This document shows positions 43,386 to 52,042 of a stretch of 64,000 nucleotides of DNA, one piece after another; position 1 is the stretch's first letter; every line of letters starts with the position of its first letter. Origin of the DNA: Mesorhizobium sp. WSM4313 (GTDB lineage: Bacteria; Pseudomonadota; Alphaproteobacteria; Rhizobiales; Rhizobiaceae); assembly GCF_002294725.1 (NCBI RefSeq), contig NZ_NSFT01000009.1:62001-126000 (forward strand), written 5' to 3'. Made by a program: the position numbers and the translations under genes. Below the pieces are notes generated by a model. That model was given only the letters and a program-made list of their open reading frames with translations, ran no database searches and was not told the DNA's origin.

Positions 43386-44828
43386 ATGAATGCAGTGCCG
43401 CCCATTTCCGCATCGCTGATCGCCGCCCTCGCCGGCGTGCTGTCCGATGGCGGGCTGCTGACCGAACCGCAAGACCTGGCGCGCTACAGCCGCGACTGGT
43501 CGGGCGACCATGTCGGCCGCCCGCTGGCGGTGGCGCGGCCCAGCTCGGTGGAAGAAATGTCGGCGCTGATGCGGCACTGTCATGCCGAGCGCATCCCCGT
43601 CGTGCCGCAGGGCGGGCTGACCGGCCTTGTCGGCGCGGCGGTGGCGGCTGACGGCAATGAGGTCGTCGTCTCGCTGGAGCGCATGAACAGGATCCGCTCG
43701 ATCAGTCCGATCGACTTCGCCATGGTGGTCGAGGCCGGCTGCATCCTCGAGGACGCCAAGCGCGCGGCGGAGGAGAGTGACTGCATCCTGCCGATCACCT
43801 TCGGAGCGCAAGGCAGCTGCCGCATCGGCGGCAATGTCGCCACCAATGCCGGCGGCTTCAACGTGCTGCGCTACGGCATGACGCGCGACCTGGTGCTTGG
43901 CCTCGAAGTCGTGCTGGCCGACGGCCGGATCTGGAACGGGCTGAAGGTGCTGCGCAAGGACAATCGCGGCTACGATTTGAAGCAGGTCTTCATCGGCTCG
44001 GAAGGCACGCTCGGCATCGTCACCGCGGCGGCGCTGAAACTCTTCCCCAAGCCGACGCAGATCGAAACGGCGCTTGTCGGCCTACGCTCCGTCGAGGATG
44101 CAATGGCGCTCTATGCGCGGGCGCGGCGCGGTTGTAGCGACTTGCTAAGCGCCTTCGAGTTGATCCTGCGCGGCGGTATCGAGATCACCATGCGCGAGGG
44201 CAAGGATTTCCCCGATCCGCTCGGCAAGCCTTATCCCGCCTATGTGCTGATCGAGGTTTCGTCCGGTGGGCTTATCGACCTCAAGGATATGCTTTTGAGT
44301 TTTCTCGCCGGCGTCGGAGATCTTGTCGAGGACGGCATTGTGGCATCGACCCGGGCGCAGGCCGAGCGCCTGTGGCTTTACCGCGAGATCATGGTCGAGC
44401 GGCAGGGCCGCGGCGGCCGCTATCTGCGCACCGATGTCTCGGTGCCGATCTCCAAGCTTGCCGATTTTGTCGCCGACGCGCTCACCGAACTTGGACGGGC
44501 GAGACCCGACGCGCTGCCCGTCACCTACGGCCATGTCGGCGACGGCAACATCCATCTCAACGTCGTGCCGCCGGAGGGCATGGGGGCCGAGGCGATCGAG
44601 CATCTGTTCGAGGAGGCGGAAGCGGAGATTTTCGCCGTCGTCGACCGCTATGGTGGCTCGATCAGCGCCGAGCACGGCATCGGCCGGGTCAAGCAGCGGG
44701 CCTTCCTCGACCGCATCGATCCGGTGACGCTCGATCTCGCTGCAGGCATCAAGGATGCTTTCGATCCGCGCCATATATTGAGCAACGGCCGCATTCTGGC
44801 GTCCGCATCCGCGCTCGACTATAGGTGA
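43386..44828 (+). CDS. FAD-binding oxidoreductase, GlcD/D-2-hydroxyacid dehydrogenase-like
   Basis: The 480-residue flavoprotein has an N-terminal PCMH-type FAD domain (PLAVARPSSVEEMSALMRHC and PVVPQGGLTGLVGAAV at about 50-95, GGNVATNAGGFNVLRYGMTRDLVLGLEVVLADG at about 145-180). A C-terminal FAD-oxidase domain contains THYGHVGDGNxHLN-like YGHVGDGNIHLN and EHGIGRVK. Relatives oxidise glycolate, D-lactate, D-2-hydroxyglutarate or aldonates. The start is ATG 43386; upstream in-frame codons lack an ATG. It precedes a GntR gene by 3 bases, so the regulator is in the same transcript and likely autoregulates it. The substrate is a 2-hydroxy acid of unknown identity. Confidence 0.9.
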   Translation: MNAVPPISASLIAALAGVLSDGGLLTEPQDLARYSRDWSGDHVGRPLAVARPSSVEEMSALMRHCHAERIPVVPQGGLTGLVGAAVAADGNEVVVSLERMNRIRSISPIDFAMVVEAGCILEDAKRAAEESDCILPITFGAQGSCRIGGNVATNAGGFNVLRYGMTRDLVLGLEVVLADGRIWNGLKVLRKDNRGYDLKQVFIGSEGTLGIVTAAALKLFPKPTQIETALVGLRSVEDAMALYARARRGCSDLLSAFELILRGGIEITMREGKDFPDPLGKPYPAYVLIEVSSGGLIDLKDMLLSFLAGVGDLVEDGIVASTRAQAERLWLYREIMVERQGRGGRYLRTDVSVPISKLADFVADALTELGRARPDALPVTYGHVGDGNIHLNVVPPEGMGAEAIEHLFEEAEAEIFAVVDRYGGSISAEHGIGRVKQRAFLDRIDPVTLDLAAGIKDAFDPRHILSNGRILASASALDYR

Positions 44829-44831
44829 GCG

Positions 44832-45608
44832 ATGACGCTGAAGCTCGACAAGGTCAATCGCGGTCCGCACCTCTCCACGCTCGTGGCGAGTTCCATCTCG
44901 CGCGAGATCGCGCAAGGACGCCTCAAACCCGGCGATCAGCTGCCGACCGAACAGGCGCTGGCGACCACCTTCGGGGTCAGCCGCAACGTGGTGCGCGAAG
45001 CGATCGCCAGGCTGCGCTCCGAGGGCCGCATCTGGTCGCAGCAGGGCAGGGGTGCCTTCGTCGCCGACGCGACCAACGCCACGGTGCTGACGATCGACTA
45101 TGAGACCTTGCAGCGGGCGGATTCCTTTCGCAATCTTTTCGAGCTGCGCGGCATGCTGGAAGTGCAGATCGCCGCGCTGGCCGCGACCCGCCGTTCCGAT
45201 GCGGATATCGTGGCGATGGAACAGGCGCTCGACGGTATGCGCATGGCTCCCTATGGCAGCGTTGCCTGGCTGAAGAACGATCTCGGTTTCCACCGTGCGG
45301 TCGCCGATGCCACCCAGAACCCCTATATGGGCCAGTTTCTCGTCTTCGTTTCGGAGCGGGTGCGCGAAAGCATCCTGGCCGCCGGCAATCAGCAGAAGTC
45401 CGACGACATGGCGCGCACGACCCTGGGCGAGCACGAACGCATTCTGGCGGCGATCAAGGCCGGCGACGCGAAGGGCGCGAGCGCGGCAATGACACGGCAT
45501 CTCGCCGGTGCGGCCTCACGCGTTGGACTGCCAGGCGGCGACGCTGAGGCCGCGTCGCCGACACGGCATTCGAGGTTGCGAAAGGCCGTGCGCGGGCGGG
45601 CAGGGTAG
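44832..45608 (+). CDS. GntR-family (FadR/FCD) transcriptional regulator
   Basis: The 258-residue regulator has a winged helix with PGDQLPTEQALATTFGVSRNVVREAIARLRSEGRIWSQQGRGAFVAD (about residues 37-80) and an FCD domain whose conserved histidines appear in DLGFHRAV, GEHERIL and MTRHLAGA. It is co-transcribed with the FAD oxidase gene (3-base gap). The palindromic site at 43320-43334 overlaps the operon promoter, so this protein is one of two candidate GGTTGTATGACAACC binders in the locus. The C-terminal tail is long and basic beyond the FCD domain. The effector is unknown. Confidence 0.9.
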   Translation: MTLKLDKVNRGPHLSTLVASSISREIAQGRLKPGDQLPTEQALATTFGVSRNVVREAIARLRSEGRIWSQQGRGAFVADATNATVLTIDYETLQRADSFRNLFELRGMLEVQIAALAATRRSDADIVAMEQALDGMRMAPYGSVAWLKNDLGFHRAVADATQNPYMGQFLVFVSERVRESILAAGNQQKSDDMARTTLGEHERILAAIKAGDAKGASAAMTRHLAGAASRVGLPGGDAEAASPTRHSRLRKAVRGRAG

Positions 45609-45627
45609 GGCCGCGCAGCCACCTCCC

Positions 45628-46533
45628 TCACTCGGCCGCAGCCTCAATCAATGAAACGCCGTTGAGCTCAGCAACAATATCCGACAGCGCCGGCACGAAT
45701 TTTTCTCCGTGCCCCGTAGCGACCGCCGTGGCAAAACCGTTGCGGACCACGGCGCCGACCGGGTTGGCAATACCGGCGGCCTGCGCGAAGGAGGCGAGAT
45801 AGGTCATGTCCTTCAGCGCATTGGCGATGGCGAAGCGCTGGGCGTTCTCGTTGCGGTTGAGCACGAAGTCGAAGAAGGCCTGGTAAAAGCCGCAATCCAT
45901 GCGGCTGCCGGAAATCACGCTGTTGAAGACCTGCGGCGTCAGCCCGGCTTTGGCACCCAGCGTCAGCGCTTCGGAATAGATCGCCGAATAACCCATTGAG
46001 ATGAAATTGTTGAGCAGCTTCATGGTGTGGCCGCTGCCGGTCGGGCCGGTGTGGACGATTCGCGCAGCGAAGGCTTCGAGCACTGGTCGCGCGCGGGCGA
46101 TCGCTTCCGCCGCGCCGCCGACCATGACGTCGAGTTTGCCTTCGGCGGCTTCCTTGGGCGTGCGCGCCAACGGCGCGTCGATCAACGTCACGCCATTGGC
46201 GGCGAGTTCGGCGGCAAGCGCTATCGTCGAGGAGGGGTTAGAGGTCGAGCAGTCGACTATCAATAGCGGCTTGCCGGAGGCTGCAAGCCCGTCCGGTCCT
46301 TTCACGACCGCCTCGACCTGCGGCGAACCGGTAACGCAGATCAAAACAATGTCGCAACCTTCAGCGAGCGCGCGTAGTGTCGCCGCCTGGCGGGCGCCGG
46401 CGTTGACCAGCTTCAGCGCCGCATCCTGGTTTCGGTGCGCCCAGACCGTCAGAGGCCAGCCCTTAGCCAGAAGGTTGGCAGCCATGCCCGAGCCCATCGC
46501 GCCCAGGCCGATAAAGCCGATTTTCTGCTTCAT
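45628..46533 (-). CDS. NAD(P)-dependent beta-hydroxyacid dehydrogenase (3-hydroxyisobutyrate dehydrogenase family)
   Basis: The 301-residue enzyme has GFIGLGAMGSGMAANL (residues 6-21) as cofactor-binding motif, a modified substrate-binding motif DAPLARTPKEAAEGKLDVMVGG (from residue 119), and the catalytic lysine K172 in GHTMKLLNNFISMG. The DAPLARTP form, rather than DAPVSGG, is seen in relatives acting on hydroxy acids such as threonate or tartronate semialdehyde derivatives. The reading frame is open far upstream, but ATG 46533 has GGAAG 7 bases before it and gives the usual length. It diverges from a GntR regulator, which probably controls it. Confidence 0.88.
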   Translation of the reverse strand: MKQKIGFIGLGAMGSGMAANLLAKGWPLTVWAHRNQDAALKLVNAGARQAATLRALAEGCDIVLICVTGSPQVEAVVKGPDGLAASGKPLLIVDCSTSNPSSTIALAAELAANGVTLIDAPLARTPKEAAEGKLDVMVGGAAEAIARARPVLEAFAARIVHTGPTGSGHTMKLLNNFISMGYSAIYSEALTLGAKAGLTPQVFNSVISGSRMDCGFYQAFFDFVLNRNENAQRFAIANALKDMTYLASFAQAAGIANPVGAVVRNGFATAVATGHGEKFVPALSDIVAELNGVSLIEAAAE

Positions 46534-46694
46534 GTTGGTCTTCCAGTGCTGTTGGAATTTCTGTTTTGATGCATGTCGATGTCCGGGAACCGCTGTGCAC
46601 TTCCGGGGGGCATGCATTGGAAACGAAAGATTGCCGTTGCAACCAAGCGGTGCGATCCTTGGCCTGAGAATCGATTTAAGAGGCCGGTTTTCCG

Positions 46695-47444
46695 ATGACG
46701 GATCGCCAGGGAGCAATGTTCGGCGCCATTCGCCAGTCCCCCAATCTCAGGGGCGAACTGGTGGAGAAATTTGCCGCGCAGATCGAGGCCGGCGATCTTG
46801 CGCCTGGCCAGCGGCTTCCCACCGAGCAGGAGATCGTCAACGCGACGGGCGTCAGCCGGACGGTGGTTCGCGAGGCGCTGGCATCGTTGCGCGCACGGGG
46901 GCTGATCACGACACGGCAGGGCCTCGGCGCCTTTGTGGCCCAGGAGCCCCCGCCGAAAACCTTTTCGATCGTGCCGACGGATGTCGAATCGATCGACGAG
47001 ATCCTGGCGGTGCTGGAGCTGCGCATGGGCGTCGAGGCGGAGGCGGCGGCGCTGGCGGCCACGCGCCGGACCGCCAAGGACCTTGGGCTTATGGCTAAGC
47101 AGCTCGACGCAATCGACCGGGCGATCGCCGAAACGGGTCTCGCCGCGACCGAGGATGCGGCTTTTCATCGGGCGATTTCGCTCGCCTCGCACAACGCCTA
47201 CTTCAGCCGGCTCTTCGACACGTTCGGCACTGCGATGATCCCCCGCCAATGGACGCAATTCGATCAGATGGAGCCCGACGAGCGCGAGCGGCATTTCGAG
47301 CGGACGCGGCGCGAGCACCGGGCGATCCATGATGCCATCGCAGCACGCGACGCCAAGGCGGCGCAGCGCGCGATGCGGCTGCATCTTTCCCGTTCCTACA
47401 AGCGCTTCGAGCAGCTCCGAGACGGAACCGCACATCTGAAGTAG
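46695..47444 (+). CDS. GntR-family (FadR/FCD) transcriptional regulator
   Basis: The 249-residue regulator has a winged helix (LAPGQRLPTEQEIVNATGVSRTVVREALASLRARGLITTRQGLGAFV, about residues 36-80) and an FCD domain with histidines in DAAFHRAIS, RREHRAIHDAI and MRLHLSR. It diverges from a beta-hydroxyacid dehydrogenase (161-base spacer without an obvious palindrome). A hairpin follows the stop. It is the second candidate binder for the shared GGTTGTATGACAACC sites, one of which lies 182 bases downstream of its gene in the next promoter. An alternative start at 46716 would remove seven residues. Confidence 0.9.
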   Translation: MTDRQGAMFGAIRQSPNLRGELVEKFAAQIEAGDLAPGQRLPTEQEIVNATGVSRTVVREALASLRARGLITTRQGLGAFVAQEPPPKTFSIVPTDVESIDEILAVLELRMGVEAEAAALAATRRTAKDLGLMAKQLDAIDRAIAETGLAATEDAAFHRAISLASHNAYFSRLFDTFGTAMIPRQWTQFDQMEPDERERHFERTRREHRAIHDAIAARDAKAAQRAMRLHLSRSYKRFEQLRDGTAHLK

Positions 47445-47446
47445 AT

Positions 47447-47462
47447 CGGGCGAGGTCGCCCG
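47447..47462 (+). terminator. Short perfect hairpin after the GntR gene
   Basis: CGGGCGA and TCGCCCG pair perfectly around a 2-base loop, starting 3 bases after the stop codon at 47444. No T-tract follows, so terminator activity is tentative. Confidence 0.45.
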
Positions 47463-47625
47463 AGCGGCGCATGGCGCTTCGCGAGAGGCAGCTACGACGC
47501 GGCTTTCAAAGTGCGGCCGGCCGTGATTGGCATTATGCGCCCATGCCAGGAACATTCCGTCGTCCTCCAGCCCGCCGGTAGATCCAAAACCAGCATTTCC
47601 GTCATCACCTTTTGCATGCTTACAG

Positions 47626-47640
47626 GGTTGTCATACAACC
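47626..47640. promoter_or_regulatory. Perfect palindromic GntR-type operator upstream of the aldo/keto reductase
   Basis: GGTTGTCATACAACC has perfect 6-base arms (GGTTGT/ACAACC) around a CAT centre. It is 65 bases upstream of the start at 47706. Variants of the same site occur at 43320-43334, 49813-49828 and, more weakly, 37913-37927. Confidence 0.6.
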
Positions 47641-47705
47641 ATTCGATCTGATATTCCTGCGGGGATGACCCGTCAAGAGGACGCGGTTTTTCAGGAGTGG
47701 TTTCT

Positions 47706-48692
47706 ATGCATCAAAGGCGATTTGGCCGCACCGGCTGGCAAGTGTCGGAAATCGGCTTCGGCAGTTGGGCGATCGGGGCCGATTGGGGCGACGTCGAGGA
47801 GAAGGACGCCATCGCGGCGCTTAATGCGGCGCTCGATTCAGGCGTGACGATGATCGACACGGCCGATGTCTATGGCGACGGCCGGGCGGAAAAACTGATC
47901 GCGAAGACGCTGAAGGGGCGGGGCGGCGCGAGGCCGATGGTCGCCACCAAGGCCGGCAAGCGGCTGAACCCGCATGTCGCCGCAGGCTACAATCGCCAGA
48001 ACCTGACCAGCTTCGTCGAGCGCAGCCTGCGCTATCTCGAGGTCGACGTGCTGGACCTGGTGCAGCTTCATTGTCCGATGACAGAAGTCTTCTATCAGCC
48101 CGAGACCTTCGATGCGCTGGAGAAGCTGGTCGAGGAAGGCAAGATCCGTCACTACGGCGTCAGCGTCGAGAAGGTCGAGGAAGGCATCAAGGCGCTGCAA
48201 TATCCCGGCGTCGTCAGCGTCCAGATCATCTACAACATGTTCCGGCAGCGGCCCGCGGAACTGTTCTTCGACATGGCGCGCCAGAAGGACGTTGCCATCA
48301 TCGTCAGGGTGCCACTGGCCAGCGGGCTCCTGTCCGGCAAGTTCAAGAGCGATTCCAGCTTCAGCGCCAAGGACCACCGCAGCTACAACCGGCAGGGCGA
48401 GGCCTTCGACGTCGGCGAGACATTCGCCGGGGTGAATTACGAGGAAGGCCTGCAAGCGGTCGAGGAATTGCGGGCGCTGCTGCCGCCAGGCGCCACCATG
48501 GCGCAATGGGCGCTGCGCTGGATCCTGATGAACCCGGCGGTGACGGTCACCATTCCGGGCGCCAAGTCGGTCAGGCAGGCGCAAGAGAACGCCGCCGCGT
48601 CCGACCTGCCGGCGTTGTCGCCGCAACTGATGGAGCGCATCGCCGACATCTATGAGCGGCGCATCAAGGTCTCCGTCCACCAGCGCTGGTGA
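47706..48692 (+). CDS. Aldo/keto reductase
   Basis: The 328-residue aldo/keto reductase has the full tetrad: D51 and Y56 (IDTADVYGDG), K82 (VATKAGKR) and H122 (VQLHCPMTE). AGGAG lies 9 bases before ATG 47706; a GTG at 47697 would add three residues. Members beside COG3618-type lactonases often act as L-fucose, L-rhamnose or similar sugar 1-dehydrogenases, producing the lactone that the next gene would hydrolyse. The following gene begins 5 bases later. The palindrome 65 bases upstream ties expression to the GntR regulon. Confidence 0.9.
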   Translation: MHQRRFGRTGWQVSEIGFGSWAIGADWGDVEEKDAIAALNAALDSGVTMIDTADVYGDGRAEKLIAKTLKGRGGARPMVATKAGKRLNPHVAAGYNRQNLTSFVERSLRYLEVDVLDLVQLHCPMTEVFYQPETFDALEKLVEEGKIRHYGVSVEKVEEGIKALQYPGVVSVQIIYNMFRQRPAELFFDMARQKDVAIIVRVPLASGLLSGKFKSDSSFSAKDHRSYNRQGEAFDVGETFAGVNYEEGLQAVEELRALLPPGATMAQWALRWILMNPAVTVTIPGAKSVRQAQENAAASDLPALSPQLMERIADIYERRIKVSVHQRW

Positions 48693-48697
48693 GCGCC

Positions 48698-49579
48698 ATG
48701 ACAGCCGGTCGGCCCCTGGTTGCTGGTAAGCAACTGATCATCGATGGGCATCAGCATTTCTGGGATCCGGCGGATGGATCCTGCGGCTGGATGACGGAGG
48801 ACTACGCCGCCATACGTCGCGTGTTTGAGCCCGACGACCTCAGACCGGCGCTTGCCGCAGCCGGCGTGGACAGGACCATCCTGGTCCAGACATGGCATTC
48901 GCTCGACGAGACACGCGCATTCCTTGAGACGGCCAGCCGGACCGATTTCGTCGCTGGCGTCGTGGGATGGGTCGACCTCGCCGATCCCGAGGTGGCGGCC
49001 ACACTGTCCGAGCTGAAGGCGCGGCCAGATGGCCGTTACCTGGTCGGCATCCGTCACCTCGTGCACAACGAGGCGGATCCGAACTGGCTCTTGCGCGCCG
49101 ATGTCCAGCGCGGGCTGGCGGCTGTCGCCGAAGCAGGGCTCGCCTATGACCTGCTGTTGAAGGAGCCGCAGATTCCGGCTGCCCTGGAGACGGTGGCGCG
49201 GCATCGCAATTTACGTTTCGTGGTCGACCACGTCGCAAAACCGCGCATTGCGCAGCACGCGATGGAGCCGTGGGCCGGATTGATGCAGGGCTTTAGGGCG
49301 CATCGCGACCATGTCTGGTGCAAGCTGTCCGGGATGGTCACGGAAGCCGACTGGCGGCACTGGAAGCAACAGGATCTGCAGCCCTATGTGGACGAGGTCC
49401 TTTCCATTTTCGGCCCGTCGCGATGCCTGTTCGGCTCGGATTGGCCGGTCTGCCTGGTCGCAGCCGACTATCAGACGGTCAAACGCACCCTTGGCGAGTG
49501 TCTTGCCGGGCTGGCCGAAGAGGAACGTTCGCAGATTTTTGGCGCTTCCGCCGTCGAGGCCTACCGCTTGTCGCTGTGA
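48698..49579 (+). CDS. Amidohydrolase-2 family protein, L-fuconolactonase-like (COG3618 type)
   Basis: The 293-residue metal-dependent hydrolase has an N-terminal HxH motif (IDGHQHFWDP at about residues 15-24), FVVDHVAKP at about 175 and the conserved aspartate in CLFGSDWPVC at about 245. This is the pattern of cog3618 sugar lactonases such as L-fuconolactonase and L-rhamnono-lactonase. A GTG at 48689 overlapping the upstream stop is possible, but ATG 48698 is preferred. Coupling with the aldo/keto reductase suggests oxidation of an aldose followed by lactone hydrolysis. The sugar is not known, and a 4-pyrone or aromatic lactone cannot be excluded. Confidence 0.87.
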   Translation: MTAGRPLVAGKQLIIDGHQHFWDPADGSCGWMTEDYAAIRRVFEPDDLRPALAAAGVDRTILVQTWHSLDETRAFLETASRTDFVAGVVGWVDLADPEVAATLSELKARPDGRYLVGIRHLVHNEADPNWLLRADVQRGLAAVAEAGLAYDLLLKEPQIPAALETVARHRNLRFVVDHVAKPRIAQHAMEPWAGLMQGFRAHRDHVWCKLSGMVTEADWRHWKQQDLQPYVDEVLSIFGPSRCLFGSDWPVCLVAADYQTVKRTLGECLAGLAEEERSQIFGASAVEAYRLSL

Positions 49580-49786
49580 CGGTGGCAAGGCTCTGAGCCC
49601 TCCCGCCTTGCGGTTGCCCGGCCACATTCATCATCACCACGATCGCTGCGCATGTCTCTGCGTTGGGCATCTTTGTCCAGCGCCTCGCACCGACTGCAAC
49701 CCTTCCTCGCCCAAGCTGAGATCAGATAGGGAAGAACCAAAGGCGCGACACGCAACTTGGCCGCTCGCTTCGAGGCCGAGGTCGTG

Positions 49787-49828
49787 TTGACACCAATGTT
49801 ACATGGTAATAGGGTTGTATGACAAGTT
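49787..49828 (+). promoter_or_regulatory. Promoter with GntR-type operator for the HAAT importer
   Basis: TTGACA (49787-49792) and TAGGGT (49810-49815), 17 bases apart, form a candidate promoter. GGTTGTATGACAAGTT (49813-49828) begins within the -10 and matches the sites at 43320 and 47626. A wider inverted pair, ACATGG at 49801-49806 and CCATGT at 49831-49836, brackets it. GGGAGG precedes the ATG at 49853. Confidence 0.55.
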
Positions 49829-49852
49829 GGCCATGTAACGGGAGGAACATGC

Positions 49853-51085
49853 ATGAGACAGCTAGGACTTGGATTGACAATCGCGGCCGCGGGGCTCGCC
49901 ATGGCTTTGCAGACGGCCCGCGCCGACGAGGAGCTGCCCATCGGCGTCATCGCCGCGCAGTCGGGCTCGTTCGTTTCGGCCGGCAACACCATCGTCGGCG
50001 CCGCCAACCTAGCGGCGCAGCAGATCAACGACGCCGGCGGCATCAAGGTCGGCGACAAGACCTACAAGATCAAGCTCTATATCCGCGACAACCGCACGGA
50101 TGTGAACGTCACCATCGCGGCCGCGCGCGAGCTGGTCAACGACATCGGCGTCAAGGCGATCTGGGGCACCGAGACGCATGACTTCTCGGTATCCATGGCC
50201 AAGATCACCGGCCCGGCCAAGGTCCTGCAGTTTTCCGGCAACAGCTCGCTCGGCGCCGTGCTCGACAACAAGGCCGTCGCCGAGGATGGCTGGCTCCACT
50301 ACACGTTCCAGAGCGAGCCGCAGGAATGGCAGCGCAGCGGCAGCACCGGCAAGGGCGTGCTCTCGCTTCTGACGCCGCAGCTGAAGTCGCCGCCGAAGCA
50401 TTCGGTGGTGTTCGTCGGCAATGACGCGACCGGGCAGTATCTGTCCTCGCACTATGTCAAGGCGCTCGAGGCGGAAGGCCAGAAAGTCGACCTGGTGCAG
50501 TATCCGCCGGACACGACCGACTTCTCGCCGCTGCTCACCCGCATCAAGGGCATGAAGCCCGATATCGTGCATTTCTGGTACAATGGCGATTCAACGCTCA
50601 CCGCTTTCCCGCAGGCCCTCAAGCTCGGCGTGGCGCCGTCCTATTTCCTGTTCGGCGTCGATCCGGGCATCTATCAGGAGCGGAGCCTGAAGGCTGATGT
50701 GCCGGTGACGCTGAGCTGCGTGCCGGTCTGCTGGGGTTCATCGCCATACCCCGAAGTGAAGCAGTATTTCGACAAGTATTTCGGACTCGGCGCCGCCAAG
50801 GGCCCGCAGTCCTCGGTCTCGCTGCTCTATTACGATTACTTCTTCTGGTACGCCAAGGCGCTGGAGAAGGTCGGCAAGATCGACGATCCGGACGCGGTGG
50901 TCGCGGAGCTCCTGAAGTCGGACTACAAGGGCGTCGTGTCGCCGGTGCCGCTTGTGTTCAACAAGCACCACCAGGTCACCTTCGCGACCGAGGTTTGCAT
51001 GGTCGAGCCCAACACATCCGACCAGTTCAAATGCGCGGTCGAGCAGCCGCCGGCCGCTCCGCCGCCCGGCGACAACGGCGGCTGA
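49853..51085 (+). CDS. HAAT-type ABC transporter substrate-binding protein (LivK-like)
   Basis: The 410-residue periplasmic binding protein has a Sec signal (residues 1-24, ending TARA) and a type I periplasmic-binding fold as in branched-chain amino acid importers. The mature start ELPIGVIAAQSGSFVSAGNTIVGAANLAAQQINDAGG-type sequence, the IWGTETHDFSVSMAKI region and DTTDFSPLLTRIKGMKPDIVHFW are typical. The C-terminus is Pro-rich (APPPGDNGG). It starts a complete SBP-LivH-LivM-LivG-LivF operon. Control by the sugar-acid GntR sites suggests a carboxylate or sugar-derived ligand rather than an amino acid. Confidence 0.92.
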   Translation: MRQLGLGLTIAAAGLAMALQTARADEELPIGVIAAQSGSFVSAGNTIVGAANLAAQQINDAGGIKVGDKTYKIKLYIRDNRTDVNVTIAAARELVNDIGVKAIWGTETHDFSVSMAKITGPAKVLQFSGNSSLGAVLDNKAVAEDGWLHYTFQSEPQEWQRSGSTGKGVLSLLTPQLKSPPKHSVVFVGNDATGQYLSSHYVKALEAEGQKVDLVQYPPDTTDFSPLLTRIKGMKPDIVHFWYNGDSTLTAFPQALKLGVAPSYFLFGVDPGIYQERSLKADVPVTLSCVPVCWGSSPYPEVKQYFDKYFGLGAAKGPQSSVSLLYYDYFFWYAKALEKVGKIDDPDAVVAELLKSDYKGVVSPVPLVFNKHHQVTFATEVCMVEPNTSDQFKCAVEQPPAAPPPGDNGG

Positions 51086-51171
51086 GCCGGCCCGCGACAA
51101 AATCCGACATCGGGATGGGCGGCGAGGTTCCGTCCATCCTCCCCTTGCAGGCTCGCCACCCGGATTTGACG

Positions 51172-52041
51172 ATGGACATTTTTGTGCAGCAACTGGTGAA
51201 CAGCCTCTCGGTTGCCAGCGTCACCATTCTCATCGGCATCGGCATCACGCTGATCTTCGGTCTCGCCGGCATCGTCAATTTCGCACATGGCGAGTTCCTG
51301 ATGGTCGGCGGCATGGCGACCTGGTTTATGGTCGGCGCCGGCATGAACTTCTTCGTGGCCCTTGTGCTCGCCGGGCTGCTGGTCGGCGCGCTCGGCTTTG
51401 CCGCCGAAAGATGCCTGTTCCGCTTCACGCTCAACCGGCCGATGAACGGCTTCATCATGTCGATCGGCCTCAGCGTCATCCTGCAGCATGCGGTCATCCG
51501 CGTGTTCAACGAATTCCAGAAAAGCATCACCGACCCGGTCGGCCTGGTCTGGACGATCGGCGGCGTCGACATCATCGCCATGCGCGCGATCGTCGTCGCG
51601 ATAACGGCCATCATCGTGGCGATCACCTATTTCGGCATCTCGCGCAGCCGCTATGGGATGGCGTTGCGGGCGAGCGTTGCGGACCGCGACACCGCCGAGC
51701 TGATGGGCATTCCGGTGCGCCGCTACGTCACCGGCGTCTTCATTTATGGCAGCCTGCTTGCCGGAATAGGCGGCGCCTTGATGATCTCGCTGTTTCCGAT
51801 CACACCGTTTACCGGCAGCGTCATCATCATCCGTGGTTTCGCCGTCTCGCTGATCGGCGGCCTCGGCAATGTCGGCGGCGCGGTCGTCGGCGGCCTGGTG
51901 CTCGGCTTGGTCGACGGTCTCAGCGCCGGCTACGGCTATCCGGAATGGACCGACGCCTATTCGCTGGTCGTGATGATCCTGATCCTGGTGCTGCGGCCGC
52001 AGGGCCTGCTCGGCGGCACGCTCGGCCCCAAGGCATCGTGA
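51172..52041 (+). CDS. livH: HAAT-type ABC permease, LivH-like
   Basis: The 289-residue inner-membrane permease has eight or so helices. The typical LTLIFGLAGIVNFAHGEFLMVG-type segment is at residues 26-47, and ASVADRDTAELMGIPVRRYVTGVFIYG and GGLGNVGGAVVGGLVLGLVDGLSAGY follow. The start is ATG 51172, although the frame is open upstream into the tail of the binding protein gene. The gene follows that stop by 86 bases and is 1 base from the next permease. The symbol reflects family position, not proven leucine transport. Confidence 0.9.
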   Translation: MDIFVQQLVNSLSVASVTILIGIGITLIFGLAGIVNFAHGEFLMVGGMATWFMVGAGMNFFVALVLAGLLVGALGFAAERCLFRFTLNRPMNGFIMSIGLSVILQHAVIRVFNEFQKSITDPVGLVWTIGGVDIIAMRAIVVAITAIIVAITYFGISRSRYGMALRASVADRDTAELMGIPVRRYVTGVFIYGSLLAGIGGALMISLFPITPFTGSVIIIRGFAVSLIGGLGNVGGAVVGGLVLGLVDGLSAGYGYPEWTDAYSLVVMILILVLRPQGLLGGTLGPKAS

Positions 52042-52042
52042 G

